DNA from: Paenibacillus tuaregi
GTDB taxonomy: Bacteria > Bacillota > Bacilli > Paenibacillales > Paenibacillaceae
Assembly (NCBI RefSeq): GCF_900086655.1
Contig: NZ_LT575475.1
Coordinates: forward strand, 1 to 34,735
Length of the DNA: 34,735 nt
Reading direction: 5' to 3'
The notes under the pieces: generated by a model
What the model saw: only the letters and a program-made list of their open reading frames with translations
What the model was told of the DNA's origin: nothing
Database searches by the model: none
In this document: positions 22,808 through 30,234 of the stretch, piece after piece
Position numbering within the stretch: position 1 is the stretch's first letter
Layout of the letters: each line of letters starts with the position of its first letter
Translations under genes and position numbers: made by a program

Positions 22808-22848
22808 CCCACACCTATATCTAAATTGGGTGTGGTTTTTTTTGTTTT
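22808..22848 (+). terminator. Terminator of the recombinase-fic unit
   Basis: Arms ccacacc (22809-22815) and ggtgtgg (22829-22835) followed by eight T. Confidence 0.85.
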
Positions 22849-22862
22849 TGTTTTAACGAAGT

Positions 22863-23016
22863 GAGAGCGGCAGGGGCATGGCCGCAATGGCTGGATAGTA
22901 CAGGGTGCGAGGCTCTTTGTATCCCGAAGGGGCCGGAACAAAGTGGAGGAAGGCGAAGCCTTTACAATGAGAAGCCCTGTGCTAGCCTGTCTGGGCAGCC
23001 ATGACCGAGAGCGGCA
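22863..23016. other. Branched stem-loop flanked by 10-bp direct repeats
   Basis: The 10-mer gagagcggca occurs at 22863 and 23007. Between them: catggc (22877) with gccatg (22998); tagtacaggg (22896) with ccctgtgcta (22975), one wobble; ctttgt (22915) with acaaag (22938); aaggc (22950) with gcctt (22958). This makes a two-armed branched fold. It lies upstream of the oriT-like hairpins and could be part of the transfer origin, a single-strand origin or an RNA. Confidence 0.5.
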
Positions 23017-23134
23017 ACGGAGTTAAAACGCTTCGTAAGGAAAGCCTAATAAAGCCGTCTTTCTCTTTTAATTAGTCGGCAGAAATGGTAAAATTATGGT
23101 TAATCTCGTTTGGTGTTAAGGGATAGCAAGCATT

Positions 23135-23213
23135 GGAAGTGTAGCCACACTTCCGAAAAACCGCTTGTTAGGGGTTCCCCCTAAGACCCCGATGATTTAG
23201 GGCTGTGCCCTAA
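23135..23213. other. oriT: Candidate oriT: hairpin series upstream of mobC
   Basis: Three perfect hairpins: ggaagtgt/acacttcc (23135-23154, four-base loop), ttagggg/cccctaa (23168-23184) and ttagggc/gccctaa (23197-23213). MOBP relaxases recognise an inverted repeat next to nic, and their oriT is normally just upstream of the mobilisation genes. The nic position cannot be assigned from sequence alone. Confidence 0.6.
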
Positions 23214-23240
23214 TACCCCTGATAAAGAGAAGGTGATACA

Positions 23241-23567
23241 TTGGCTAAGAATCGCTACAGAGACAAGGAAGTTAAGTTCTTTTGTACGGCTGACGAATTG
23301 AATCGCATTGATCAAAAGGCAGCAATTGCAGAATTAGACAGAAGTAAGTACCTCAGAAAAATGGCGCTGGAAGGTTATATTATCAAGAGGGATTTTTCTA
23401 GCGTCGAAGAGTTGGTCTACGAGATAAATAAGATCGGAAACAACATAAATCAAATAGCACGTAGAGCAAATGAAGTGGAGTATGTAACTAAAGATGAAAT
23501 CAGATATTTGAAAAAACAACTTGAAGGAATTTATAGTCAGATTGAAAAGTTCTACGACGAGGGGTGA
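23241..23567 (+). CDS. mobC: MobC-like relaxosome accessory protein
   Basis: This 108-residue protein has an N-terminal RHH-like DNA-binding part (KEVKFFCTADELNRIDQKA, then LDRSKYLRKMAL) and the MobC signature EINKIGNNINQIARRANE, followed by a coiled C-terminus. It helps the relaxase bind and open oriT. The start is TTG 23241 with GAAGGTG upstream. Six bases separate it from the relaxase gene. Confidence 0.88.
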   Translation: MAKNRYRDKEVKFFCTADELNRIDQKAAIAELDRSKYLRKMALEGYIIKRDFSSVEELVYEINKIGNNINQIARRANEVEYVTKDEIRYLKKQLEGIYSQIEKFYDEG

Positions 23568-23573
23568 TTTTCT

Positions 23574-25046
23574 TTGCCATACGTCAAGCAGATAACAATA
23601 CGGAAAACTTTAAACCGTTCTCTGAAATATATCGTTAATGATAAAAAAACTGACTATGGTTGCTTGGTGACGGGTGTAAATTGTGCTTCCAATGATAGGC
23701 TGGCTTATAAACAGATGATCGGTAATAAGAAGAAGTTCAATAAAGAAGCCGGGACGCTCGGATTCCATTTCATTCAATCTTTCAAAGAAAAAGAAATCAG
23801 TGATCCGTATAGAGCGCATGAGGTCGGCTTAAAATGGGCCGAAAAAATGTTTGGCGACAAATATCAGTTCATCATTAGCACTCATATGGACAAAGGCCAT
23901 TACCATAATCACATCATCATAAATTCGGTCGCATTGGATGGAAGAAAGTTCAATGCTTGCAAGCAAAGTTTGCAAGACGCCAGAGACTTTTCAGATGAAG
24001 TTGCTCGTGAATACAATTTGAGCATTATTCCCTTTAATGAAAAGTCTGTACCGAAGTCTTATAAAGAATGGAATGAAGAGAAGAAGGGTACTTCGTGGAA
24101 AGCACATATACGAGCAGATATTGATGCTGTCATCAAAGAATCTAAATCTTTCGATGAATTTATGATCAAAATGGAGCGACTTGGTTACATCATGAAGCAA
24201 GGTCACGTTAAGTATATGACATTCAAAGCTCCCGGAATGGAGAGATCAGTTCGGGGAAAAACCTTGGGGCCTGAGTATACAGAGGAACGGATCAAAGAAC
24301 GGTTAACGCTTCAACGCTTTAATTTCAATGATGCGGCTACGAAGTTTAAATATCAGTTTAGACATAGCACATCCCGAAAGCAACTTCGAGATGCGGCACA
24401 GCAGTACAAATATAGACGTGGTTCTCTTGCAGTCAATTTCATTCTTGCCATAGCGCTTATTAGGACGTTGGCAAACCGTAACGCTGCCGATCGTGAAGGT
24501 AATTATCGTGTAAGACGAAATTTCAGCGCTGACATAGAGATATCGAAATTGACTAATCAACTGAAATTTATTACCGACCTTGGATTAAAGTCTAAAGACG
24601 ATCTTAAGAACTTGGAAGCAGATACCCGTAACCAAATTAAAAATATAACGTCAATTATAAAAGATGCAGAACAATCGAGACAAACTTTGTATCTTGCTTA
24701 TCGGTCCATAGAGACGTTTAACAAATACAAGCCTTTTTATGAAGAATACCAAGCGGCCTCCTTGAAAAAAGTTCTCCTTAAGAAGAAGTATCATTCAGAA
24801 CTAGAGACATTTCAAAAGGCTAAAATCCAGCTAGAAAAAATGGGCATTAATGAATCTGAACACAATGAATATCGAAAGAATTTGGAGAACTACGATACTA
24901 AAATTGTGCAATTAAAAAACAGGCTTGAGTCAGAGAAGGGGAAATTGTCCAAATTAGCAGAGGTGGAAAATTCCCTGAAACGTAGGAGTACTATGCTGCT
25001 TTCTGCTTCCACACGAAATCGGCCACCAAGAGAAACGGAGAGATAA
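23574..25046 (+). CDS. MOBP-type relaxase
   Basis: This 490-residue protein has the N-terminal relaxase domain: SLKYIVNDKKT with the likely catalytic Tyr19, FHFIQSF (about 64-70), EVGLKWAEKMFGDKYQFI, and STHMDKGHYHNHIIINS carrying the three-His metal site (His104, His109 to His113). The C-terminal half is a long coiled coil. It would nick oriT, stay covalently on the strand and be led to VirD4. The start is TTG 23574 after GAGGGGTGA. It is the second gene of an operon that continues into a HAD phosphatase and a two-component system. Confidence 0.92.
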   Translation: MPYVKQITIRKTLNRSLKYIVNDKKTDYGCLVTGVNCASNDRLAYKQMIGNKKKFNKEAGTLGFHFIQSFKEKEISDPYRAHEVGLKWAEKMFGDKYQFIISTHMDKGHYHNHIIINSVALDGRKFNACKQSLQDARDFSDEVAREYNLSIIPFNEKSVPKSYKEWNEEKKGTSWKAHIRADIDAVIKESKSFDEFMIKMERLGYIMKQGHVKYMTFKAPGMERSVRGKTLGPEYTEERIKERLTLQRFNFNDAATKFKYQFRHSTSRKQLRDAAQQYKYRRGSLAVNFILAIALIRTLANRNAADREGNYRVRRNFSADIEISKLTNQLKFITDLGLKSKDDLKNLEADTRNQIKNITSIIKDAEQSRQTLYLAYRSIETFNKYKPFYEEYQAASLKKVLLKKKYHSELETFQKAKIQLEKMGINESEHNEYRKNLENYDTKIVQLKNRLESEKGKLSKLAEVENSLKRRSTMLLSASTRNRPPRETER

Positions 25047-25068
25047 AAACAGAAAGGTGTAAACATTA

Positions 25069-25701
25069 ATGAAACCATTTTTGATTTTTGATTTTGACGG
25101 CACAATGGTGCAATCGAAATCTTTGGCGATTCAGGTATTTAATGAATTGGGAGGGAAGTACGGAGGAAGAAAAATTGAAGACGATGAAATAGGCAAGCTT
25201 TCAGATATGTCTATACCGGATAGACTGAAAGCATTAAAAGTACCGATCTATAAATTGCCTGCTCTTCTCGTTGAGGGGAAGAAGGAATATAAGAATGCCA
25301 TCGTTCACCTGGAGCCAGTGGCCGGAATTAGAGATGTTTTGCTTAAATTGAAAGCCGATGGGTTTACACTAGGGATTTTATCATCCAATACAAAAGAGAA
25401 CATCGAATTTTTTCTGGACCATCATCAATTGAAGTTTTTTGATTTCATTCATTCAGCCTCTAATCTTTTCGGAAAACATAAGGCTATTTCAAGTTTGGGA
25501 AGGAAGCATGGAATTAAATTAAATGAAATGCTCTACATTGGAGATGAACTACGAGATGTAGAAGCCTGTAAAAAAATAAACGTTACGGTGGTTGCTGTAA
25601 CGTGGGGATGGGACTCACCTGAATTATTGAAAGACGCAGCCCCTAACTTCATTTGTCATACTCCATTGGAATTAGAAAAGTTAATTGCACAGGAGGAATG
25701 A
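25069..25701 (+). CDS. HAD-superfamily phosphatase
   Basis: This 210-residue protein has the HAD motifs: FDFDGTMV (nucleophile Asp9, Asp11), LGILSSNTKE (motif II), a lysine in FGKHKAISSL and GDELRDVEAC (motif IV). The layout is that of phosphoglycolate phosphatase-like hydrolases with a helical cap. The substrate is unknown. It starts 23 bases after the relaxase and ends 4 bases before the kinase start, so it belongs to the mobilisation operon by spacing. Confidence 0.88.
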   Translation: MKPFLIFDFDGTMVQSKSLAIQVFNELGGKYGGRKIEDDEIGKLSDMSIPDRLKALKVPIYKLPALLVEGKKEYKNAIVHLEPVAGIRDVLLKLKADGFTLGILSSNTKENIEFFLDHHQLKFFDFIHSASNLFGKHKAISSLGRKHGIKLNEMLYIGDELRDVEACKKINVTVVAVTWGWDSPELLKDAAPNFICHTPLELEKLIAQEE

Positions 25702-25705
25702 CCAT

Positions 25706-27046
25706 ATGCTATTCATGTTGATTGTATTGGTTGTAAGTGGCCTGATCATTTACACCTACAATCGCATCGAGGAAGGAACACGTTGGTTAGTATATTTTTC
25801 ACTCGCCAGCGCGGCAGGAGCTTTTTCGCGACTCCTAGCTAATTATTTAGAAAAAAGTCCGCAGATTCCACACATCCTAGAAACTACCCTACACATAATC
25901 CGGTTTTCAGCTTTGTTTATCGGACATTCCCTGAGCATGTATTTTCTAACCATGTACTCCGTAGTATTTTCAAACCTCTTTTCAAGAAAGCAGAAAACCA
26001 TTTTAGCTTACATTTTTCTCATTCCGGTAAGTATCAGCTTGATCATTAATTTATCTGAAGGCAGCCTTTCGTTCGCTTATCGGCTCAGTCTGTTTCTGTG
26101 GGTTGCTCCTTATGTCTTATTCTCTTGTTTTTTATTTTGTTTCTCCTATCTGATCGAGACAAACAGCTTGGTGAAGAAGAATAGGCTGACGAGCATGTTG
26201 ATATTTGTACCTGCCCAACTTGGTACATTAATCTTTATGTATGGTGCAGATGTATGGGCGCATTCCTTACAGCTTCATCGTTACATGCCATACGTCGTCG
26301 GCTTGGCTTTCATTATTTTCTTAGGCTCCTCTTTTTTAAATGGGGCTTTGGGCGTTCGGATAAAGATTCATAACCAAATGCTAACTCAAACGATGAACGT
26401 AGCGACAAGCGGCACTACTTTAATAAATCACACCATAAAGAATGAAGCTACAAAAATTAGTTATTTGACAGATAAGCTTAGAGAAACTGGCATAGAGGAA
26501 AAAGAAACGCTGGACAGCATAAATGAATCCACGGAACACATGCTTGCAATGGTAAATAAAATTCGTAGCAAGGTAGCGGACTTTTCCATTGATAGGCAGG
26601 CTGTAGAAATTTCGGCTTTGATCGAATCAGCCGTGATTTTAACTGCGCCGACCCCGGATATAAGGGAGAAAATCAAAGTATCTCCTAGTTATCAAGGCGT
26701 TCTTATGTGCGATCCGGTCCATGTCAAAGAAGTGCTTGTCAACTTGATTCAGAACGCTTTGGAAGGAGTAAAAGAGAACTGTAATGATACTGGCCGTATC
26801 CAAATCAACACCCAAACGAACAGAAGGAACATCATAATAACTGTATCAGATAATGGCCGCGGCATACCGCGCGAGCTCCTAGCAAAAGTGACAATTCCTT
26901 TTTTCTCGACTAAGGTATCCAGTAATAATCACGGACTTGGACTAACTTATTGTACTTTGGTCATGCAGAAACATAACGGTAAATTAAACATTGAAAGCGA
27001 GGAAACAAAGGGTACTAGCGTTCACCTAATATTCCCTAAGAAATGA
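25706..27046 (+). CDS. Seven-segment membrane sensor histidine kinase
   Basis: This 446-residue protein has an N-terminal half with about seven hydrophobic segments (roughly 1-18, 26-46, 60-85, 98-116, 126-150, 161-180 and 192-212). The likely phospho-acceptor is His242 in LINHTIKNEATKIS. The ATP-binding domain has the N box (NLIQNALEG), G1 (SDNGRGIP), F box (PFFSTK) and G2 (HGLGL). There is no extracellular domain, so the signal is probably membrane-borne or intramembrane. ATG 25706 follows GGAGGAAT. It is paired with the response regulator 29 bases downstream. Confidence 0.9.
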   Translation: MLFMLIVLVVSGLIIYTYNRIEEGTRWLVYFSLASAAGAFSRLLANYLEKSPQIPHILETTLHIIRFSALFIGHSLSMYFLTMYSVVFSNLFSRKQKTILAYIFLIPVSISLIINLSEGSLSFAYRLSLFLWVAPYVLFSCFLFCFSYLIETNSLVKKNRLTSMLIFVPAQLGTLIFMYGADVWAHSLQLHRYMPYVVGLAFIIFLGSSFLNGALGVRIKIHNQMLTQTMNVATSGTTLINHTIKNEATKISYLTDKLRETGIEEKETLDSINESTEHMLAMVNKIRSKVADFSIDRQAVEISALIESAVILTAPTPDIREKIKVSPSYQGVLMCDPVHVKEVLVNLIQNALEGVKENCNDTGRIQINTQTNRRNIIITVSDNGRGIPRELLAKVTIPFFSTKVSSNNHGLGLTYCTLVMQKHNGKLNIESEETKGTSVHLIFPKK

Positions 27047-27075
27047 GACAAGGGGTAAGGAGAGTGGGGCTTTAC

Positions 27076-27657
27076 ATGAAAAAGATCAACATACTGTTAG
27101 TTGAGGATGATCCTTTCTGGCAAAAAAACTTATCCCGTGATCTTCGCGAGGAAGTTGATTTTGAAATAGTTGGAGTGACTGCTTCGATGGATGGGGTCAT
27201 GGATATACTTCATGATCATGAAATTGATGTTGTACTGCTGGATATTCACTTAGCTGAAGGTCTGGAAGGCTTGGAAATAGCAAAGGTTATCAAAGAAAAT
27301 AGCAGGGCAAGGGTAATCATGCTTACTTCATTAGAAAACGAGGAAATCATAATTGACGCATTCACAAAAGGAGCCGACAATTTCATCTACAAAAAATCCT
27401 ATAAAGATATTGTCTCGTCGATCCGGGATGCTTACGCAAACCGAATAGCTTTACACGCGGACGTATCCGAGGTTATTACATCTGCACTCGCGAAGGAGAG
27501 AAAGTTACGTGTTTTAACCCCAATTGAAAGGGAGTTATATGATCTGAATGAAAAGGGAATGAACCGAAATCAAATTGCCAAGTATCTTTATAAGTCGGCC
27601 AGTACGATAAAAAGCCAATTACGCAAGATAAGAGAAAAACTCGCTCAAGGCGAATGA
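27076..27657 (+). CDS. NarL/LuxR-type response regulator
   Basis: This 193-residue protein has a receiver domain with acidic residues Asp11-Asp12, the phospho-acceptor Asp56 in VVLLDIHL, the Thr of IMLTS and the Lys of YKKS. The C-terminal LuxR-type helix-turn-helix is LTPIERELYDLNEKG through SASTIKSQLRKIREKL. ATG 27076 is preferred over upstream frames because GGGG sits seven bases before it. It is the last gene of the mobilisation operon; its terminator runs straight into array E. Target promoters are unknown. Confidence 0.88.
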   Translation: MKKINILLVEDDPFWQKNLSRDLREEVDFEIVGVTASMDGVMDILHDHEIDVVLLDIHLAEGLEGLEIAKVIKENSRARVIMLTSLENEEIIIDAFTKGADNFIYKKSYKDIVSSIRDAYANRIALHADVSEVITSALAKERKLRVLTPIERELYDLNEKGMNRNQIAKYLYKSASTIKSQLRKIREKLAQGE

Positions 27658-27696
27658 AAAAAGCACGGCCCCTTAATAGGTGAGCCGTGCTTTTTT
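27657..27696 (+). terminator. Terminator of the mobilisation operon
   Basis: Perfect 13-base arms at 27657-27669 and 27684-27696 with core gcacggc/gccgtgc. The T run leads directly into the first GTATAC of array E. Confidence 0.9.
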
Positions 27697-27859
27697 GTAT
27701 ACAAATTTTCAATCCGGATCTCGCCGGCAGCGCTGATTCTGTATACAAAAAGTCAGCCTGGATCTCGCCGGTTAGTTGCTTCTCGTATACAAAATTCGAG
27801 CTGCAGCTGTTAGCCAGGGAACGAAGATGTATACACTTTGTTTCTGTTTCACGCAGGTG
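27697..27859. repeat. GTATAC phased array E
   Basis: Boxes at 27697, 27741, 27785 and 27829, all exactly 44 bp apart. Units 1 and 2 both carry (C)CGGATCTCGCCGG or a close variant at offset 17. Unit 3 carries GAGCTGCAGCTG at offset 13, followed by tagccagg. After the last box, gtttcacgcaggtg lies at offset 17 (27846-27859); the same 14-mer lies at the same offset in array F. Confidence 0.93.
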
Positions 27860-27922
27860 CGTCGTAATTCCATTCAAAGCATGAGCGTAAGTGGAAGAGA
27901 GCAGAAAAAATCGAAATAATTA

Positions 27923-28029
27923 TTGACTGAACAGTCTAGATAGTGATAAGATGGATTTGTCAGAAGAGGGAACTGTAAATTATTTAAATGCAGAACCTTA
28001 TTTTTTTGATATTTCCGGACTGATTAGTC
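27923..28029 (+). promoter_or_regulatory. Promoter region with TetR-type dyads
   Basis: TTGACT (27923-27928) with GATAAG or TAAGAT at 27945-27952. The dyad GACTG-AA-CAGTC (27925-27936) overlaps the -35. A second dyad, GACTGATTAGTC, lies at 28018-28029. These are suitable operators for the TetR protein encoded at 28603. Confidence 0.55.
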
Positions 28030-28059
28030 AATAATGAAAAGAGAGGAAGATAATAATCA

Positions 28060-28485
28060 ATGGAAAATCAAGCGTTAACAGCGGAAGAAATACGGGAAAG
28101 AGCACAAGAGGTATTTCGAAACCATCTGAAACATCTAACTGATGGAGATATTAAGGCTTGGATCAATCTGTGGGCTGAAGACGGGGTATTAGAATTTCCA
28201 TACGCTCCGAAAGGGTATCCAGATAGGATGAAAGGTAAAAGGGATATTTATGTTTATATGGAGAGTTTCCCTAAAAACTTTGAAGTAGTGTTTACAGATC
28301 TTATTTTCCATATAACAGAAGATCCTGAACTTGTTATCGCAGAGCTTAATTCTGTTGGTAAGCAACGTGAAACAGGCAAACCATACAACCAAACATATAT
28401 TAGTGTAGTAGAGACAAAAGATGGATTTATTACTCGTTATAAGGATTACTGGAATCCTTTAGTGTTCATTGATTCGTTAAAATGA
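28060..28485 (+). CDS. NTF2-like (SnoaL type) protein
   Basis: This 141-residue protein has the NTF2-like pattern: RAQEVFRNHLKHLTDGDIKAWINLWAEDG (split here by a short helix break), EFPYAPKGYPDRMKGK, and a C-terminal strand ending RYKDYWNPLVF. The substrate is unknown. GAGAGGAAG precedes ATG 28060. The upstream dyads suggest repression by the TetR protein encoded next. It is much more AT-rich than the NTF2-like gene at 12419, so the two were likely acquired separately. Confidence 0.75.
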   Translation: MENQALTAEEIRERAQEVFRNHLKHLTDGDIKAWINLWAEDGVLEFPYAPKGYPDRMKGKRDIYVYMESFPKNFEVVFTDLIFHITEDPELVIAELNSVGKQRETGKPYNQTYISVVETKDGFITRYKDYWNPLVFIDSLK

Positions 28486-28602
28486 ATTTGTCCGATTTCT
28501 TGATTACAATCCCAAATTGGATGGATAATTTCTAAACCTATCTATTCTTGACTATACGTTCTAAAAAAGGTAGTATGATAGGAAAAAAAGAGGTTATTCA
28601 AT

Positions 28603-29184
28603 TTGGCAAGAAGCAAGGAATTTGATACCACACAAGTATTGCATAAGGCCATGAAGGTATTCGGTCATTATGGATATGAAGGGACTTCACTGCCACTACT
28701 AATTAAAGGACTTGGCATCGCTCGGCAAAGTCTTTATGACACTTATGGTTCAAAAAGAGATCTCTTCATTTCCGCAGTAAAACATTATATAAATGAAAAG
28801 ACAGCTACGGTAATATCTTATTTGGAACGTCCAGGATCAGTTAAAGAAGCAATAAGTAACGTTTTTTATGAGGTGATAAACGCTTTAAAGGATGATGAAA
28901 AACGAAAAGAATGCTTTATTTTGGATAGTGCAATCTCACAAATACCTCATGACACGGAAATTGCGGAGTTTTTCAATAGTGATATAAAAAGGTTAGAAGA
29001 GGCTTTTTATAAAACATTAGTACGTGCTCAAGAAGAAGGGGAAATCGGGATTCAAAAAGATATAGAGGCTCTAGCCAAGTATCTGAACCATTCGCGATAT
29101 TCACTTACACAAGTTGCTAAATTATCAACCGATCCAAAGGTTTTAGATGACTTTGTATCCATTGTATTATCCACATTGGACTAA
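28603..29184 (+). CDS. TetR-family regulator
   Basis: This 193-residue protein has an N-terminal TetR helix-turn-helix (VLHKAMKVFGHYGYEGTS, then GIARQSLYDTYGSKRDLFI) and a helical ligand domain with normal length. The start is TTG 28603 with AAAGAGG upstream. It is placed after the NTF2-like gene whose promoter holds TetR-type dyads. The ligand is unknown. Confidence 0.9.
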   Translation: MARSKEFDTTQVLHKAMKVFGHYGYEGTSLPLLIKGLGIARQSLYDTYGSKRDLFISAVKHYINEKTATVISYLERPGSVKEAISNVFYEVINALKDDEKRKECFILDSAISQIPHDTEIAEFFNSDIKRLEEAFYKTLVRAQEEGEIGIQKDIEALAKYLNHSRYSLTQVAKLSTDPKVLDDFVSIVLSTLD

Positions 29185-29248
29185 AGTGAAGCATTTGAAA
29201 AAAACAAAGAAACCCTCACTTAGTTCAATAAGAGTTAAACAAATTTAA

Positions 29249-29294
29249 AGAGCCTTACTACACATTAAACTGTAGGAGGCTCTTATATTTTTTA
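29249..29294 (+). terminator. Terminator after the TetR gene
   Basis: Arms aagagcc and ggctctt with inner ctaca/tgtag, followed by atattttttat. Confidence 0.75.
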
Positions 29295-29427
29295 TAACAA
29301 AATTAAACAACTATTATCTGTCTACATATCATTTAAAAGTTTTGTGATAGGTCCCAAATCATATTCAAATCTTCGCCGCGGAAAGTCGGCAACGCGTGCT
29401 CGTACGAACTGCGGCAACGTTGGTTAT

Positions 29428-29546
29428 GTATACAAACAGCAAACCAGGATTACGTCGGTTTGCTGTTTTTTGTATACATAATTTGAGCTGCTATAGATGG
29501 GCATTGGGAAAATTTATATACAAGTTGTAGCAGTTTCACGCAGGTG
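29428..29546. repeat. GTATAC phased array F with embedded terminator
   Basis: Boxes at 29428 and 29472 and the variant ATATAC at 29516, each 44 bp apart. Unit 1 contains a perfect hairpin, acagcaaacc (29436-29445) with ggtttgctgt (29457-29466) plus T run, so the unit acts as a terminator-like palindrome. Unit 2 has GAGCTG at offset 13. gtttcacgcaggtg (29533-29546) lies at offset 17 from the last box, as in array E. Confidence 0.85.
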
Positions 29547-29670
29547 TGTAGAACAGGTGACAAGAGATGTCTCCTAATAACCTTCAAATTTTAACAAATT
29601 CTGTGTGATTGTAGGAGGATGATTTTTTTAAACCTCCCTTAATCGACATGTGGCTTGTACTATGAAGTTG

Positions 29671-30093
29671 TCACTTATTCGCTAACGAATAAAACAGAGT
29701 GGTTAATAGGTCCCGTTCTTTGGGGTCTAAACCTTCAATTATTTTAACAAAGGGAGTGATGCTTTTCAGAGCAGGAATAATGTCCGTGGTTAACATGGTT
29801 AGCACGGCCTTTATTTCACTATCTGACAATTCATCAAGGACACCCTGTAGTTGCTTTCTATCTGCGTTGTCATTCCCAGTGAACAACACATGAGCAGGAA
29901 GCAACTCAGAGAGTGTCACTTTAAGAGCCGTACAAATGTGAATCAGTGTTTCAATATTGGTGGAACGGCCCTTTTCTATCTGGCTTATAGTGCTTTGGGA
30001 AGTGCCTGAAAGGGCGCCTAGTTCAGTTGTTGTCATGTTGATCGCTTTTCGATATTTCTTTATATTAGCGCCGATTTCTTGGCTTAAATCCAT
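29671..30093 (-). CDS. XRE-family regulator, divergent from the transfer operon
   Basis: This 140-residue protein has an N-terminal helix-turn-helix (TTTELGALSGTSQSTISQIEKG, about 21-42), followed by an about 80-residue helical domain resembling some Bacillales repressors. ATG 30093 has AGGTGTGATGG upstream, a modest site. It faces the XRE gene at 30235 across a 141-base gap holding the transfer promoter. It contains near its own 3' end a TTATTCG-N4-CGAATAA dyad (29675-29692) like the one in the transfer promoter, so it may bind both sites. Confidence 0.85.
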   Translation of the reverse strand: MDLSQEIGANIKKYRKAINMTTTELGALSGTSQSTISQIEKGRSTNIETLIHICTALKVTLSELLPAHVLFTGNDNADRKQLQGVLDELSDSEIKAVLTMLTTDIIPALKSITPFVKIIEGLDPKERDLLTTLFYSLANK

Positions 30094-30193
30094 TTATCCA
30101 TCACACCTAAGAATTTAGTTATATAGATCATACCAGAAAAAAAGGACAATGAATCCTGCAACAAAAAATTATTACAAAAAGAATAATATAATG

Positions 30194-30222
30194 TTGCATT
30201 TTTATTCGTTTACGAATATAAT
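30194..30222 (+). promoter_or_regulatory. Transfer-operon promoter with XRE operator
   Basis: TTGCAT (30194-30199), 17 bases, TATAAT (30217-30222). The dyad TATTCG-N4-CGAATA (30203-30218) fills the spacer and touches the -10. It is a likely target of one of the two XRE proteins flanking it. Confidence 0.8.
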
Positions 30223-30234
30223 GGAATCAAGGAG

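Noticed and set aside
27697..27834. GTATAC arrays as CRISPR arrays
   Set aside because: The repeated part is only 6-14 bases, spacers are themselves recurrent, and no cas gene is present.
29167..29175. TTATCCACA as a second origin marker
   Set aside because: It is a single DnaA-box match within the coding end of the TetR gene, with no companion sites.
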